Positions 51,501 through 63,420 of a stretch of DNA of 64,000 nucleotides are shown here, piece by piece. Position numbers and translations under genes: made by a program. The stretch is from Galbula dea (taxonomy: Eukaryota > Chordata > Aves > Piciformes > Galbulidae). Position 1 is the first letter of the stretch; every line of letters starts with the position of its first letter. The notes under the pieces were generated by a model that worked only from the letters and a program-made list of their open reading frames with translations, did not search any database and was not told the DNA's origin. The DNA lies in the NCBI GenBank assembly GCA_013399015.1, contig VWZX01006105.1, positions 1,364,001 through 1,428,000 on the forward strand, given 5' to 3'.

Positions 51501-54500
51501 TCTGGTTCGTATCTTAATGTATTAGTTTAAATACCCTAAAATGTGTTGCTCAGTGTGACGAGATAGATGAAGTGATGCGTGAAGTAAGCAAGAAGTAGGG
51601 TTACCTCAAAGTCAGAAGTTCTAAAGCTTCCTATAACTAAGAAATTATTTCCATTCAGCACCTATCCATTAGTTCTCATTAAATCCCAAATACACTCTGA
51701 AAAAAACCTATCAGCACTGGCAATAGTTTTCACTCCCACTATTCCTACTTAGTACAGAAATTGGTTTGCTGTTAAGACTTAACAGCTAAAGACAGCTTGA
51801 AATGAAGAGGCTATCAAACTCCTTGTAACTTCCTGTTCTGTCTTCTGAATGGTATTCACTAAACCTGCTTTCTGTCATCTGAAAGGAGGCTGGGAAATCT
51901 TGCCAATAGCTGCTGTAGGTCACTTTCTTGACTGCAACCTGTCATCATTTGATAGACTGACCACAGAAATAAAGGATTGTGTCCTTTGAATTCTCCTAAA
52001 ATAATCTTGTCTAAACTTATCAATACTTGTAATGTCTTTTGCCAACTCACTAAATTCCAGTTAATTTAGTGATACTAGTCCCCAGCCATATGCACAGGTA
52101 GGATAGTACACACAATGCTCTTGCCCATGTCTATACTCAACAGCATTAGGCCTTGTTCAAAGCACTGGAGTATGATCATCCATGCTCTGCTTCTAGTAAT
52201 AATTAAATTGCAGCAATGTAGTTATCATGGCATTGTAGAAAAGTGATTTGTTGTAACCTGTCTAAAGTATCTCATATAGAGGATATTTATTTGCTGTGGA
52301 GATCTGTTTAAAATATTGCCTCATATTTTCAGCACAAGAGTGTCATAGCCTCGTTGAGCAACTTCCCCTTTACATCTGGGAAAGGAGAAAAACACAGTAC
52401 CTGTGACAGGAATGTTACAAACTCCCCTTTTGCTTCAGTTTACAACAGTATCAGCAAAATCCTAATAGACAAGATAATTACTTTTCATGACATTCTCATC
52501 TGCATGTGATAATTAAATCCTTACAGATAAGCACGTGGGCTTTAACGACCCCTACTGTATGCACTCCACCTGTGATACAAAGTTGCAATATTACAAAGGC
52601 TAAAATACGTAAGAAATATATTTACAAAAGAAATGTTAGTAAATAGAATGGACATAATATTCACTACTGAAGTCATGATATATAATCTGAATGCTTTTGA
52701 ATGTTGAATCTTTTGTGGAATTGTACATAATATAATTGTGCATGAATGCATTTGTACATCGCACATTGCAGTTGTACCAATGCAGCGCTAAAAGTCTTGA
52801 AAAAAGTTACAAAACACACCACCACCACACAAAACACCCTGACTCTTACTGAAACAGAACTACTACAGTGGTATAGATGCACACAGAGCTGTAAGAGCAG
52901 AGTTTTCTGGGGCTAAAGTAACATTCCCCTCTGCTTATTGCCAACAATGTGCACAGGAATGCATGCCAACTCTTCAAACCCACCCTGTGCACTTTGATGT
53001 CACAGCTCTCCACATCTCCAAGTTCATACAAATCCATTCTGCTCAAGATGTGCCTTTATACAACCCATCTACTATTACCATTTTAGTGCTTATTTTCAAA
53101 TCTGTGCTGTATCTGTACAAATTTATACTATAGCACCTGATATTAATAAAAAAATGGAGTGCAGACACAGGCATCCCACAAGAAACAGCCAGATGTTAAA
53201 ACAAGAGATAATAAGTATGAAAGACAGAGAAGCTTCGGCAGAAACCGCTGTAGGGAAGGGAAGGGTGGTTCCAGGAATTGGGAGTATAAATTTTGATTAG
53301 GGCTGGGCTGGTATTTCCCCATTTCAACTGCCTAGCTTTCTCTTTAATGAGGAAATGGGACTTTCACTTTTGCCCCATTCAATGAAGAATTAAAAGGGAA
53401 CAAGGACATGCTTTCATAGGTAAAGCTGACCTAAATGTCATTACACTGAGAACAACAGCATTTTAAACTCATACCCGATCTTCCTGTAAAATCACTGTAC
53501 TTTAACTGAATGTAACTGTCGAAGAAAATACAGCACTTATCTCTGCAATTATTTCTTTCAAATGGCAAGAGAAAAATTACTCTTTTCTGAACATGCTCAG
53601 GGATGATCTTCACTCCTTGCACACACACCAGCCTAAAACTCTGCACAAAGAAAGAAGAAAAGATGAGATCCTGAAAAGCACAGTCAGCAGACAGATACAT
53701 TTCTGAATTTACACTAGCATGGATTATTTACAACCACTGGAGCTTTCATTCACTTGTACAGAAATTATCTCACTTTTCCTCTGCCAACATGTGTGTGCAA
53801 ACTAGTCTGCACCACAGGATGCTCACAAGTACTTTGTACGGAAACGTCACTTACAGAACAAACACAGGGTGACGTGTGACGTTATCAATAGAAATTTGTG
53901 CCAAGGCCCCATGTGGCTCAAGGATCTGGGCCAAATTAAAAAACAAAGGAGGAAGCAAGCAATACCAAAATGCAGTTAACACAAGCAAAGCCATCAGAAA
54001 GAGGAATGGGGCAGAAAGAGAATGCTTAAACTAAAGGTGGGGGAATTAGTGTGGAAATTAGCAATACTAACCTTTGCAGACAGACTGACTTACGAACTGT
54101 GTCACACGGTTTGCAGTTATGCACCTACAGAGTCTTTAAGATGCAGAAATTCTTTTTCCTCTGGTTGTGTTAGCTACAAACTTAGCCACATCTGATTGTT
54201 TTCTACAGGCTGTACTATAAATTATTATATAAATTATTATTGGTGACAGAACTACATCTTCGTGTTCATCACAAAGAGTCAGTTGAGTAAAATGGGTTTT
54301 CAAAACAGAGATAACAATCAAGAGCTGGAGTTTATATAGACTCAAGTGCTTTCATTCAGCTTAAAAATCCCATACTTCCCAAGATCAGACAAAATATATT
54401 AGCTATGGAAACAAGCATAGAAGTATTTAATCTTTATTAGAGAGACAAAAAGATAAAACTAATGAGTGATCCAGTTGAAGGATAGGATAAAGCAAGAAAA

Positions 54501-54553
54501 ACTACTCCCGTCAATTAATACTGCATGCCTCTTCCTTATGCCCTACAACCAGC
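48546..54553. other. Intergenic, no gene recognised
   Basis: Contains an 11-base tandem duplication at 49008 and AT-rich sequence. No transposon body, RNA gene or coding exon was recognised. The longest ORFs are just over 100 codons (49791-50105, 50737-51048) and lack similarity. Confidence 0.55.
49008..49029. repeat. Tandem duplication of an 11-base unit
   Basis: The unit GCTAGGTAGAA occurs twice in direct succession and the first bases of a third copy follow. It looks like a local slippage or duplication event. Confidence 0.8.
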
Positions 54554-54770
54554 CACAGAGTCATAGGGCTGGAGAGATCCTCTAGGGCATTAATTCACTC
54601 TTCCTTCTCAAGGCAGATTCTCATTATACCAGATTTTACTAGTCCAGCCAACAAAAATCACTGCTGAAATACATATTTCTGTCCACCCAATTCCCAAATC
54701 TCCCTATATCAACCAGAATGGTGGCAAGTTTCCACCATTAATCTTTCCATGTTCAGTATAGCCATGTATA
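54554..54770 (-). mobile_element. Ancient CR1 3'-end fragment, antisense
   Basis: CACAGAGTCATAGGGCTGGA, the CTCAAGGCAG block, TGTCCACCCAATTCCCAAAT and GTGGCAAGTTTCCACCATTA occur in the same order as in the reverse complement of the old turtle/crocodile-type CR1 3' end. The sequence is strongly diverged and the right boundary is vague. Confidence 0.5.
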
Positions 54771-55859
54771 TGAAGTGAACACATCTGAACTGCATGGATA
54801 TTTCTAAGAGAAAACACTGTTCCAGGGCTAAAATGCTGCACTAGTACAAACTTTAACTTGTCACTGCACTTTGATTTCAAAAGACTCCAAAAAGAGGGAC
54901 ATATCCTGGAGCAAACATAACTGTATTTACATTTTCACAGTGGCTAAAGAGAAGTAATAACAGTACTTCTTGATATACAGCATGAGTGATACTGACATTG
55001 GAACACTGGATAGTTCTGTGTTAAACTGAAAGCATGAGAAGTTTATGGACAATGCAGAATTTAGACATCTAGAAGTAAAAAGCAGGTATTGAGAGACTCA
55101 GTATTGAGGACAGAGAGGTGACCATGACAATGTTATGTTTTAAAGATGAAAATATCTTGTGGAAAAGGCATTTTTAAATTAAACAATATAATAAAAAACA
55201 GAAGCGAGGGATTCAAGCAGGTAAAATGTAAATCAGGGAGAATAATTTTAGCCATGTGATTGATTCTTCTACTATCTAATAGAAAAAAAAAAAAGCATGA
55301 GGCATGAAACCCCAACATTTTTACTTACACAAGTACAAAAATTCTACAGTAAATACTGTCTAGGAGACTGGACTAGATCAATAACCTCTCTGATTTACAG
55401 AGCAAAACACTTGAGAATCTCCAAGTCTTAAAAAAATTCAGAGTGATGGAGAGATTCACTGATTCTTACTGGATCCAAAGTGAATTTTCTTGGATTTTAT
55501 AAAACCTTTTAAAAATAAATAAACAAAGCTACTTTAGGATCAAAGGTAAAAATTAATTTCTTTGGTTAAGTAGTGAACTACTTATGTAAATGATGGGTTT
55601 GCAAGATAAGAAGAGATCCTGTACCCTCGTTAGCAACAAGCATGCTTTTGGGAATCAAAGAAAAGAAACACACAGAAAAGAGTCAATAATTTCCTTAATG
55701 TAGATTCTAGCTTAAGTTACCTTTTGAAGAATAGGAGGCTTCTGGCATGGCACTGATGAGGTGCTTGTTTGTATACCACTTACCTATGTTGAACCATGGC
55801 TGGCTTATCAAAACATATTAAAGCTGGTCCTAAGAATTCTGAGCAAAGGCAATATCCAT
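54771..55859. other. Region downstream of NOL10, nothing recognised
   Basis: AT-rich sequence with a 12-base A run near 55283. A possible old CR1 trace at 55366-55395 is too short to call. It may include distal NOL10 3' UTR if a far poly(A) site is used. Confidence 0.5.
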
Positions 55860-56510
55860 AAAATTTAATCAGACTATCCATCTAAGATTCCTCTTTGTAC
55901 ACTGGTGTGGCAAGAAGGTTTCCTTACAGAGTGACTTGGGGAAACCTTAATCAGGCATTCTCAACTGCCCTCATGACAATCATTTGTATCTCCTTCTGTC
56001 TCGTAAGGCAACCCAAGAATATAAAGTCAAAGGCAGTTTAGTTTGACTGTTGTGTGTCATCCTTCAAGAACCATAAAAGAAAAATGTGCTGTGCCCTTGT
56101 AAGAATTAGATTTTTAGACAAAAAAACTTACCCTTGATTTTCTGTGCAAGCAATCACAAATGAAGATTTTAGAAAACAAAACCCCACAGCTCTTAAGTTA
56201 AAAGACAGGCAGCCTCGTTGTATACATAAATTCTTACATAGAAAAATCCCAAGGTTACACAATAACCAGTTGCTGGTGATTTCTGTGCAAATGTAATTCA
56301 CACTGGAGTTTATAATACACCATACTCAGTGTCCTTTGGTCAATACTTTTACTGTCCTAAACTTTTCTACATTTAACACCGGGTTTAACAAGGTCTGTTT
56401 TTTGTGTTCATCAATAAATCAAAATACAAATAAGTACTGTGTCCCAACTTGAGAAAGTCCCTTTTTCAAATGAAAAATGAGAGAGAAGTTTCTTAAAAAA
56501 ATAACATAAA
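55860..56510 (-). other. Probable NOL10 3' untranslated region, end not fixed
   Basis: This sequence lies directly downstream of the NOL10 stop on the minus strand. No canonical AATAAA was seen close to the stop. Weaker candidates are TATAAA (rc of 56309-56314) and ATTAAA (rc of 55864-55869), so the UTR may be about 0.2 or 0.65 kb long, or longer. No protein-coding content was recognised. Confidence 0.4.
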
Positions 56511-56630
56511 TCAACGAAAGAGTCGTCCTCTTCCATGTCTGCTCTTGAGATGACTAGCAGAACGTCTAAGAGTTTTCCTCTCTTGACGATGTTGTTTCTC
56601 AGCTTCCTGTTGTTTCTTTTGCTGCTCTGA
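56511..56630 (-). CDS. NOL10: NOL10 terminal coding exon with stop codon
   Basis: The exon starts after ATATTCCAG in phase 0 and encodes 39 residues, SEQQKKQQEAEKQHRQERKT then LRRSASHLKSRHGRGRLFR, followed by TGA at 56513-56511. The strongly basic C-terminus fits the family and would suit a nucleolar targeting or RNA-contact role, which is inference. The end (GRGRLFR) differs slightly from the remembered human ending but has the same length and charge. Confidence 0.95.
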   Translation of the reverse strand, partial: SEQQKKQQEAEKQHRQERKTLRRSASHLKSRHGRGRLFR

Positions 56631-59600
56631 CTGGAATATTAAAGCAAAAATAGACTCAGGTTCTTGCAAGCTAATGTATCACCTCATTGTTCAAGCACCT
56701 ATACATCATGTCAGAATTCCAACACAGAAATCTGGAAAGGTTACTGTAAATGGTCCTATGCTGTCTTGTCTTACACTGTACCTGTTGATTTCAAGTAATG
56801 CACAGCAAATGTTTAAGACAAATTATCAAAAAACCAGCAAATAAAACCATGTATTTCAGATGAAAACCCATGTCTAACAATAGACTGCAAAATTACACTC
56901 CAGAATTTGTCTTTATGCCCTTAAGAAGGCAGAGCACAATTTGAAGCTATTTCGTATCTACTTTAACAAGTATTACCATTTCATATTTACCAATGGATTT
57001 AAAAAAAAGAAGAACAATTAAATTGCTAAAACACACAAGTTTTCTAAAAAGTGTTTTTCAGAACTTCTTGAAAGTGTTTGATACACTGTATCCAACTACA
57101 CAGGAATCAAAAGCAGATGGAAAAAGACTATCAAGTGAAAAAAAAAGTAAGGTAGAAATAGTCCAATAAATTTGGTTATTCAGGGTTTTTTTTTTTTTTC
57201 AAGCATACCCAATGTGACAACCACATAACTCCTTGGCCATTCTTGTGTCAGCACATTTAATGCTGAGACTATTCAACTGATGGTAAGGAGAAACGTCTTA
57301 CAGCAAAAAGGCTTACCTGAAGAAAACAAGTTTTAGCTGAAAAACATTTTGTCAGCTTCTGTATCAATTAACATGGGTCTTCAGCTCCTATAATGTGTAC
57401 TTTCCTCAGTTTTAAAGCAATTTTCTAGCACAAAATCCGTAAGTTTTCTGCAGCACTTGCAGATGCACACATGCATTTAACTATGCCCACACTATAAAGT
57501 AATCATCTGTCTGTGATCTACGAAACTCATAAGGATAGAAAATCAAACTCCTTTAAGAAAAGTCAACTACACACTTTAAATGAACTCTAGGAAGCAGAAC
57601 AGCATTAGACCTCATTCTTGTGATCTGCACTACATAAGTTCAATGACAATGGTGGTCCAAAACTTTGTTTTTATCATGCCGAGACCTTGCAACATTACCA
57701 ACCAAGAGAATTCCTGTCACCTACAGCACCCTAATTGTATATGGGCCTGCAGACGAAGATATGATCAGTCCTGGCAGAGAAGTCAGGTAAGGTCACAATC
57801 TTCTGATGGTATGTCTGCAAATAAGCTCCTAAAAATTGGAAGCCAGTATTTTCCACCAGCACATAAGATTTTATGAGGGCTGCCTGAGTTATAAGAGCAT
57901 AAACACACGGTGTACTACTGGAGGCTTTCATTCTCTTGGCAAGAAGCAGAATTGGCAGCTTATAAAGAAATGAAGAGGGACATTTGTTTGACGGTTTTAA
58001 AGTTCCTGTTCTTTCATGCAAAACCTAAAGTTACTTGTGCATTATCTAAAAAATTATATATATAGCTCACCTTCTTTAATTTGAATGTTGCCTGCTTGCT
58101 GCCTACCGTGGTATCAGACACATTGAGCGTGCCAAGTTTTTCTTCAAGCTTTAAACGATCTCCAAGAGTTTTCCTGCAGAGAATAATTAACATTAGTCCC
58201 TATGCTTGCCACCTTTTTACTACAGTAAAGGCTGATAATGCAGTCAAAACTAATCTCAATTTTTCTGAAACCCCAAAATGCCATAACTCTAAAAAATAAA
58301 CATTCAGTAAACAGAAAAGACAAGTTCCAATCATTCCCTCCAGATATTGCTTTCAGCAGAAACACTTCTAAAATTTATGTAAAGTTCACTGCTTTTTTTC
58401 TGCTGAAAAAGCAACAGGACTCCAGTTGAGACTGAAACCACACCCTTCTATTGCTCTGGTTTTCTATGAAATGTCAGAAAAAGTCAGGAATATTCAGCTG
58501 CAGTAATAGATACATACACAAACAAAAAACTAGTAAGGCTAGATATATGCAGCTTTCTGAATTAGAAACACTTTTGAGGGAAGGAAATAACCTTCACTGT
58601 ACATCAGAGTGAATTCATCACCAAATGAATCATTTCACTTCCAGAGACAAACTACTTAATCCAAATATAAATGACTGTTTGGACACTGCACCCACAGGAG
58701 TCTAAGGCAAACAGTTTTCTAAATAAAAGAACAATGCAGACAAGTGCTATGATGAGTAAAACAGACCCTGAGTTTCTGTAAGCAAGCTGCTATAGAGCCT
58801 CTCCCCTCAGGCACTGAACTCTAGCGAAACAGGTAGCTGTTGTGCCCGAAATTGACACTGCTTTCAGCTCTCCTCCACTGGAAGTTAATGTCCCTACAAA
58901 GACAAGACACTTAGACATGCCCCAGTTGCTCCAGTTTGTGAGCATCCTGGTTTCATATTGCCTTTGCTGACTTCAGTTAAGCTGGGCTGTAAACTGAACA
59001 GCTGAGGAGTGGAAATACACCTTGTTCTCCCAGAGCCTCCGGCACAAGGGTGAGGCATGCAGGCACGGATGGTGCTGGCTTCAGTCAGCCTCCCTAAAGG
59101 CACCTGTGAGTCCTAACATGGCTCCTGCTTCTTCTATAATGCAAGTCCTACAACTAGGTAGTGTCAACTGAGAAGATGATACAGCTTGTACAATCAAACT
59201 TACTCTGAGATCTGCTTGGAAAACTTTTATCTAACTAAACCAAACCGTTTCTGCAATTTGAGATGCTGCTCTTAGTGCCTTATTAGATCTCTCTGAAGAG
59301 GGCTAAGAGTACTTTTTGTACAAGTTTTACAGGGCTTCTCCATACAAGTTTTAAAGTGGTAAATAAGTCATCATAAAAATACAGATGATTAGCAGCCACC
59401 AACGTCAATGGCATTTACTACGGATGAAGGGCTCATGGATGTGGCCTATGCATGAAGTCTCTGAGGTCTGCCGAATTTTGGTTAATGAGCCATTTTATGC
59501 AACAAAGCCTTTTCAGATTAACAATGAAAAATTACTGTCAAGAATTACTTTATTTCTCATGACTAGGTACTTGGATTGTATTTTTTTTCTGTAGTATATT

Positions 59601-62600
59601 TTTCATAGAGTACATGTAAAAACTTGTTCCATCTGTGTGAATTGGGAAGACAAGCTAAGCCTTAGAGCCAACTATGGCAGAAGATCAGTCACTGACATTG
59701 TGGTGGGATTTCCACATTCAAGTGAAGTCCCATTTTTCTCCCCTTTGAAAGCCAACTGGAGAAATATGGCTACTACCCAGCAATTATTTAACACGACTGC
59801 CTAGATACTGCTTCGGTCAGGAGAAAAATTAAAATGAGGTGATATTAGGAAAATGCTGTGTAGTTGCAATTTTACTGAACAAATGCAGGTATGCCTATAT
59901 TTATCTGAAAATGTGCAGACCTCATATGATAAGTGAATTGCACACACTGATACATAAACACAACAGCTGAGTAGTTTGGATTTTTTTTTGTAAATAATCC
60001 TCAACAAATTGATTCAAGGGATACATCAACAGTGTTATTAAAAGCAACTTCTCCTGCCCTACAGTAAAACAACAAACAAAATTGCCCAGACACTTCTTTT
60101 TTCCTCATTATAAAGCAAAAAGTTTTTCATGAGTCTTCCTGCTTTTTTACTTCAGCAATAGTTAGGAAAGTCAACTATGCTTTTGTTGGCTTTTGTTGAC
60201 TTTCTTGGGCCACCTCTGAAGACATATACAATGACTGTCATACTTTATGAAGTCTGACCACTCTAGTTTTTAATTTTGACATGCTCTAACTTCACTAACA
60301 AATCTCTTAAAGGAAGATGAAGAAAATCAAAAGACCTCTTAGCTCACTGATAAAAACCCTTTCCTTTTATGAATTCCTTTTAAGTTACTATGTAAGGAAC
60401 TTATGCAGTAAGTAAACGAAGCAAAGTTTTGCAGGTTTTCATGTGTAAGCATAAGAGTGCAAAAGGGGAAAATGAAATGTAGATGTGTTTGAGACAAGGC
60501 ATTTTTTACATCTACGAGTAAATTTTGCAGCTTTCCTGTGCAAAGGAATACACAGACTGTTGGTCTATGAAGAAATGTGTAGTATGCACCACTGCTTTAG
60601 AAATTGGGCTTGGAGCCGTGCTGAGTCAGGAACATGTCAAAAGAAACACCCAGTTTTATGTAAGCCATAAACTGTTTCCTCAGGTAGAACATTATATGAT
60701 TAGGGAGAAAAAGAACACCTAGCCATTAAATGCATAGTGAAGGTATTAAGGTACTTAATTATATTGGTCACAGACCATCATTCCATAACTTGGATAAATC
60801 AAATCAAACATGCCAGCCTCACCAGATTGTACATGCCATTACAGTCTTTCCAATTTTCAGTATATTACTTGAATTCATTATTTTTATGCTGACTACTTAT
60901 CATTGAATAAGGCCAGCAGAAAACATATTTAAGTATGTTCTTCATAAAAATCTAATGTGTAAAAATGCTTAACCAAACAAGTTAACTCTCAACACTGTCC
61001 TTATGATTATAAAATCATATCAGCTATACATTATAAGAAACAGATACCAGCTGCTCATTTTTAAATTTCTCCTAAGAATTTAAGGAATCTCAAACTCCGT
61101 TGTAAGAACAATGCTTGGATGAGCACAAATGGGATCAGTTTGTGTAGATCTAATTGCTTAGACAAAAATAATCATGAAAAGACAATTCAGTGACAGCAAC
61201 TCAAAAACAAAGGATACAATGCTGTCACACCCATTTTTTGTCATCCTATTGTAGCCCCAATTTTCTCTCCTTTTTATGTTTAATATTTTACACTACATCC
61301 TATCTGTGCACCTACCACACAGAGGGAATCTAACTTAATTCACACTAATTATGCTTCACACCTTGCAAAACACTGCAGAGAATTAGCATTAAAATTAGTG
61401 AATTTTAAGACAGATTCTCTTTTCCCTATAAGCACTGTTTTAAAAGTCTTTCCATGGTTTATGTCATCACTGACACTGCTCCATCCAGTGTACAGGTCTG
61501 TGGTATTTGCTCTTATTTTTCCTGAGCTGAAGCAATGATTTTTCTCCCTCTACACACCAGATGAAAAGAATTGACTTTGTCCTGTGTCATACTGTACTCT
61601 TGGCATCATCTCTTAACTCATCTCATTTGTGTTGTGTCTCTGCCATACTTTAAACATTATATTTGTTTAACCACAAAAAGTTTTCAACGACTGTGTCGCT
61701 TTAAGTTATGTTCCCGAATCACCAGATGTGGCTTTACTAGTAAGAGCTCCAAGCCAAAATGCCACCGGCCTGCATTGTGGAGAAATACTTGAGAATCGTT
61801 CACCCCCAGCTATTAAAGAAGAAACATTAGTCTTACTTCATTAATTTTTGTTTTTTGGCAGAGTCTTTGAAGCTTCTGAATTCCTCTCCTTCTTTAATCT
61901 CAAAAAACTGAGGTTTCAGTACTGTTTGCTGATCCTCCTTGAACCTTTCCTGCCGCTTTACTTTTTCCTCTTGGCGTAGAAGCTTGCGCTGTTTCCTGAC
62001 CTCTTCAACCCAGCCTTTTTCATCATCTGAACTCTCAGAACTTTCTGCATCACTTGCTTTTCCTTCTGGTTCTTCCTCCTCTTCCTGTAGACAAAAATAG
62101 GATAAAATAAGAAATCATCAACTAATTTTCTCTTCAAACTATTCCTGCAATTAGAGTACGTGACAGCTTTTGCATAGGTACAGTTGAGGAGAACTAGAAT
62201 TTGAACAAAAGCAGTAACAGCAAATGAAACAAGATACATTGCAAAACTGTTTCCACCTACATATTTTATGTTACCCAAATTCATTTAGACACCACATTGT
62301 TCACATCTAAAAACTAGGGTAACACTATAAATTACACTTCTTGAACTGCCTCCGTCTTCTTTCTAAGTTGAAAAATCTCAATGCTTGAATTGAAGAGAAA
62401 AAAAACCTCTATGGATTCTTCCTAATCCTAATGGAAAATATTTTACCTGTTCTTGTGCTTCCAGTTCCTCTAAGATCTTTAGTTTCCTCTTTCTTTTCTC
62501 ACTTATTTTGGAAACAAGAGGGTTAAGTAGCCTAAATTCTTCACTCTGCTCATCCACCTGGAAATCTGGATTCTCAAACATGACCTTAAAGCGATCATCT

Positions 62601-63420
62601 TTGAGAAGGCTAGGCAGATTCTGGAAAAGAAGCAAGGCATGAGTGAATTAAAATTCTGAAACAGACATTGGTAAACTAAGTAATACTTTTTTAATTACAT
62701 AAAACTCAAAACCAGCACGTGAAAGCCTGCATTTCATGAAAGCTATATTCCTGTGAGAATCAGCACCTATGAAGTGCTACCTATAGAAAGTCCTCCCCTC
62801 CCACATTAACTCATTTTTTCCTTTAGACTTAAAGACTTCACTTAGAATAAAAATGTATTATTTTCAACATCAGGAAGAATTCCTGTTGCTTAAGAGCAAA
62901 CCAGGTTGGCTGTTTTGCATAAAAAAAGGCAATTTTATCTTCAGTTTTACAGACAACATCTGTTTTGTCACAGTTACCACCAAAATACCAACAAATGCAA
63001 ATAAGAGGTCTTTCTTTTGCAACTCAGGTACTGATCCTGCATTTAGCAAGCTCCTGGAGTCCTATGAAGCCTGTGTCATTTTCACAGTGATTACCTCACC
63101 ATTTTAAGCTTTTTTATTTTTTTTTTTCTTAAGCCTTTTCTGTGCTGTAGCTACAGTGAAGTCCACCTTAAGGCCACTTGCTACAATAAGTTATTTATGA
63201 GAAGCAGAAACAATGGAATTTTAAATCTGGCCAGATAACAACACCCCTTCCACCTCCAACAACAATCAATACTCTAAGGATTACTACTACTGTGCTCCCA
63301 GTTAGAGAAGTCTCCAAAACAAAAGTTCACCTTCTGTTTCCTTTTTCTAGTAACCTGTTGTTCTTCACCTTCTTCTTCAATCAGTTTGAGTGCAAGCTCT
63401 TTATTGACTTTTGGAAGTTT
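56511..63420 (-). CDS. NOL10: NOL10, nucleolar protein 10, 3' part of a spliced gene (last five coding exons)
   Basis: This is the C-terminal part of NOL10, the vertebrate orthologue of yeast Enp2, a nucleolar factor of the small-subunit processome needed for 18S rRNA maturation. Five exons read on the minus strand join in frame: 63420-63331 (phase 0), 62620-62447 (phase 0), 62084-61837 (ends after two bases of a codon), 58173-58071 and 56630-56511 with the stop. They give about 244 residues. In order these are a Lys/Glu-rich segment beginning KLPKVNKELALKLIEEE, the NUC153 motif DDRFKVMFENPDFQVDE, a charged helix, an acidic patch SDAESSESSDDEKGWVEEV, a Lys/Arg/Gln-rich coiled-coil-like stretch, and a basic tail ending in RGRLFR. 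The match to remembered human NOL10 is nearly collinear over the whole span. The WD40-type N-terminal half and the start codon lie past base 64000. I see no frameshift or premature stop, so the gene looks intact here. Confidence 0.95.
56631..58070 (-). other. NOL10 last intron, 1.4 kb
   Basis: A GT-AG phase-0 intron. It has a T run near 57187-57200 and otherwise unique-looking AT-rich sequence. A 98-codon plus-strand ORF (57580-57876) is judged to be chance. Confidence 0.75.
58071..58173 (-). CDS. NOL10: NOL10 penultimate coding exon
   Basis: This 103-base exon follows acceptor TTCTCTGCAG and ends at donor GTGAGC. Its first base finishes the split codon from the preceding exon. The remaining 34 codons read KTLGDRLKLEEKLGTLNVSD, then TTVGSKQATFKLKK. 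This matches the NOL10 segment with the conserved VSDTTVGSKQ core. Phase and length agree with both neighbours. Confidence 0.95.
58174..61836 (-). other. NOL10 intron, 3.7 kb
   Basis: A GT-AG intron that splits a codon two bases in. It is AT-rich. No nested gene, snoRNA or recent transposon was recognised. The ORFs of 60-73 codons inside it have no recognisable similarity. Confidence 0.75.
61837..62084 (-). CDS. NOL10: NOL10 coding exon, acidic patch and charged helix
   Basis: This 248-base exon starts in phase 0 after TTTTGTCTACAG and ends two bases into a codon at donor GTAAGA. It encodes EEEEEPEGKASDAESSESS, then DDEKGWVEEVRKQRKLLRQ, then a long Lys/Gln/Glu helix with the segments QTVLKPQFFEI and EEFRSFKDSAKKQKLM. 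The Ser/Asp/Glu patch is typical of nucleolar processome proteins and has several casein kinase 2-type sites, which is inference from composition. The split last codon is completed as Lys by the first base of the next exon. Confidence 0.95.
62085..62446 (-). other. NOL10 intron
   Basis: A short GT-AG intron of 362 bases with an unusually T-rich 3' end before the acceptor. The short ORFs in it are not coding. Confidence 0.8.
62447..62620 (-). CDS. NOL10: NOL10 coding exon with the NUC153 motif
   Basis: This 174-base exon encodes 58 residues, phase 0 at both ends, with acceptor TTTTCCAG beside 62620 and donor GTAAAA below 62447. It begins NLPSLLKDDRFKVMFENP and continues through FQVDEQSEEFRLLNPL, the NUC153 signature shared by NOL10/Enp2 proteins and some other nucleolar ribosome-biogenesis factors. 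It then runs into a Lys/Arg-rich helix (ISEKRKRKLKILEELEAQEQ). It is the best-conserved piece of the gene in the window and fixes the identification. Confidence 0.96.
62621..63330 (-). other. NOL10 intron
   Basis: A 710-base GT-AG intron between two phase-0 exons. Apart from a T-rich run near 63107-63130 I see no repeat or other feature in it. Confidence 0.8.
63331..63420 (-). CDS. NOL10: NOL10 coding exon, fifth from the end
   Basis: This 90-base exon encodes 30 residues, starting KLPKVNKELALKLIEEE and ending in a basic run (RKRKQK). The acceptor is a pyrimidine-rich tract ending CAG next to 63420, and the donor GTGAAC follows 63331. Both borders are phase 0. The sequence corresponds to the stretch just before the NUC153 motif in NOL10. 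The tail of the exon (GEEQQVTRKRKQK) is less like the human protein than the rest, as expected for a charged, disordered linker. Confidence 0.93.

Noticed and set aside
55366..55395. GGAGACTGGACTAGATCAAT, resembling a CR1 3' end in sense orientation
   Set aside because: The similarity covers fewer than 30 bases and the CCCTTCCAACC block is missing.
1..56510. ODC1 exons expected by synteny
   Set aside because: No ornithine decarboxylase coding sequence was recognised on either strand. If adjacent, it lies outside the window.
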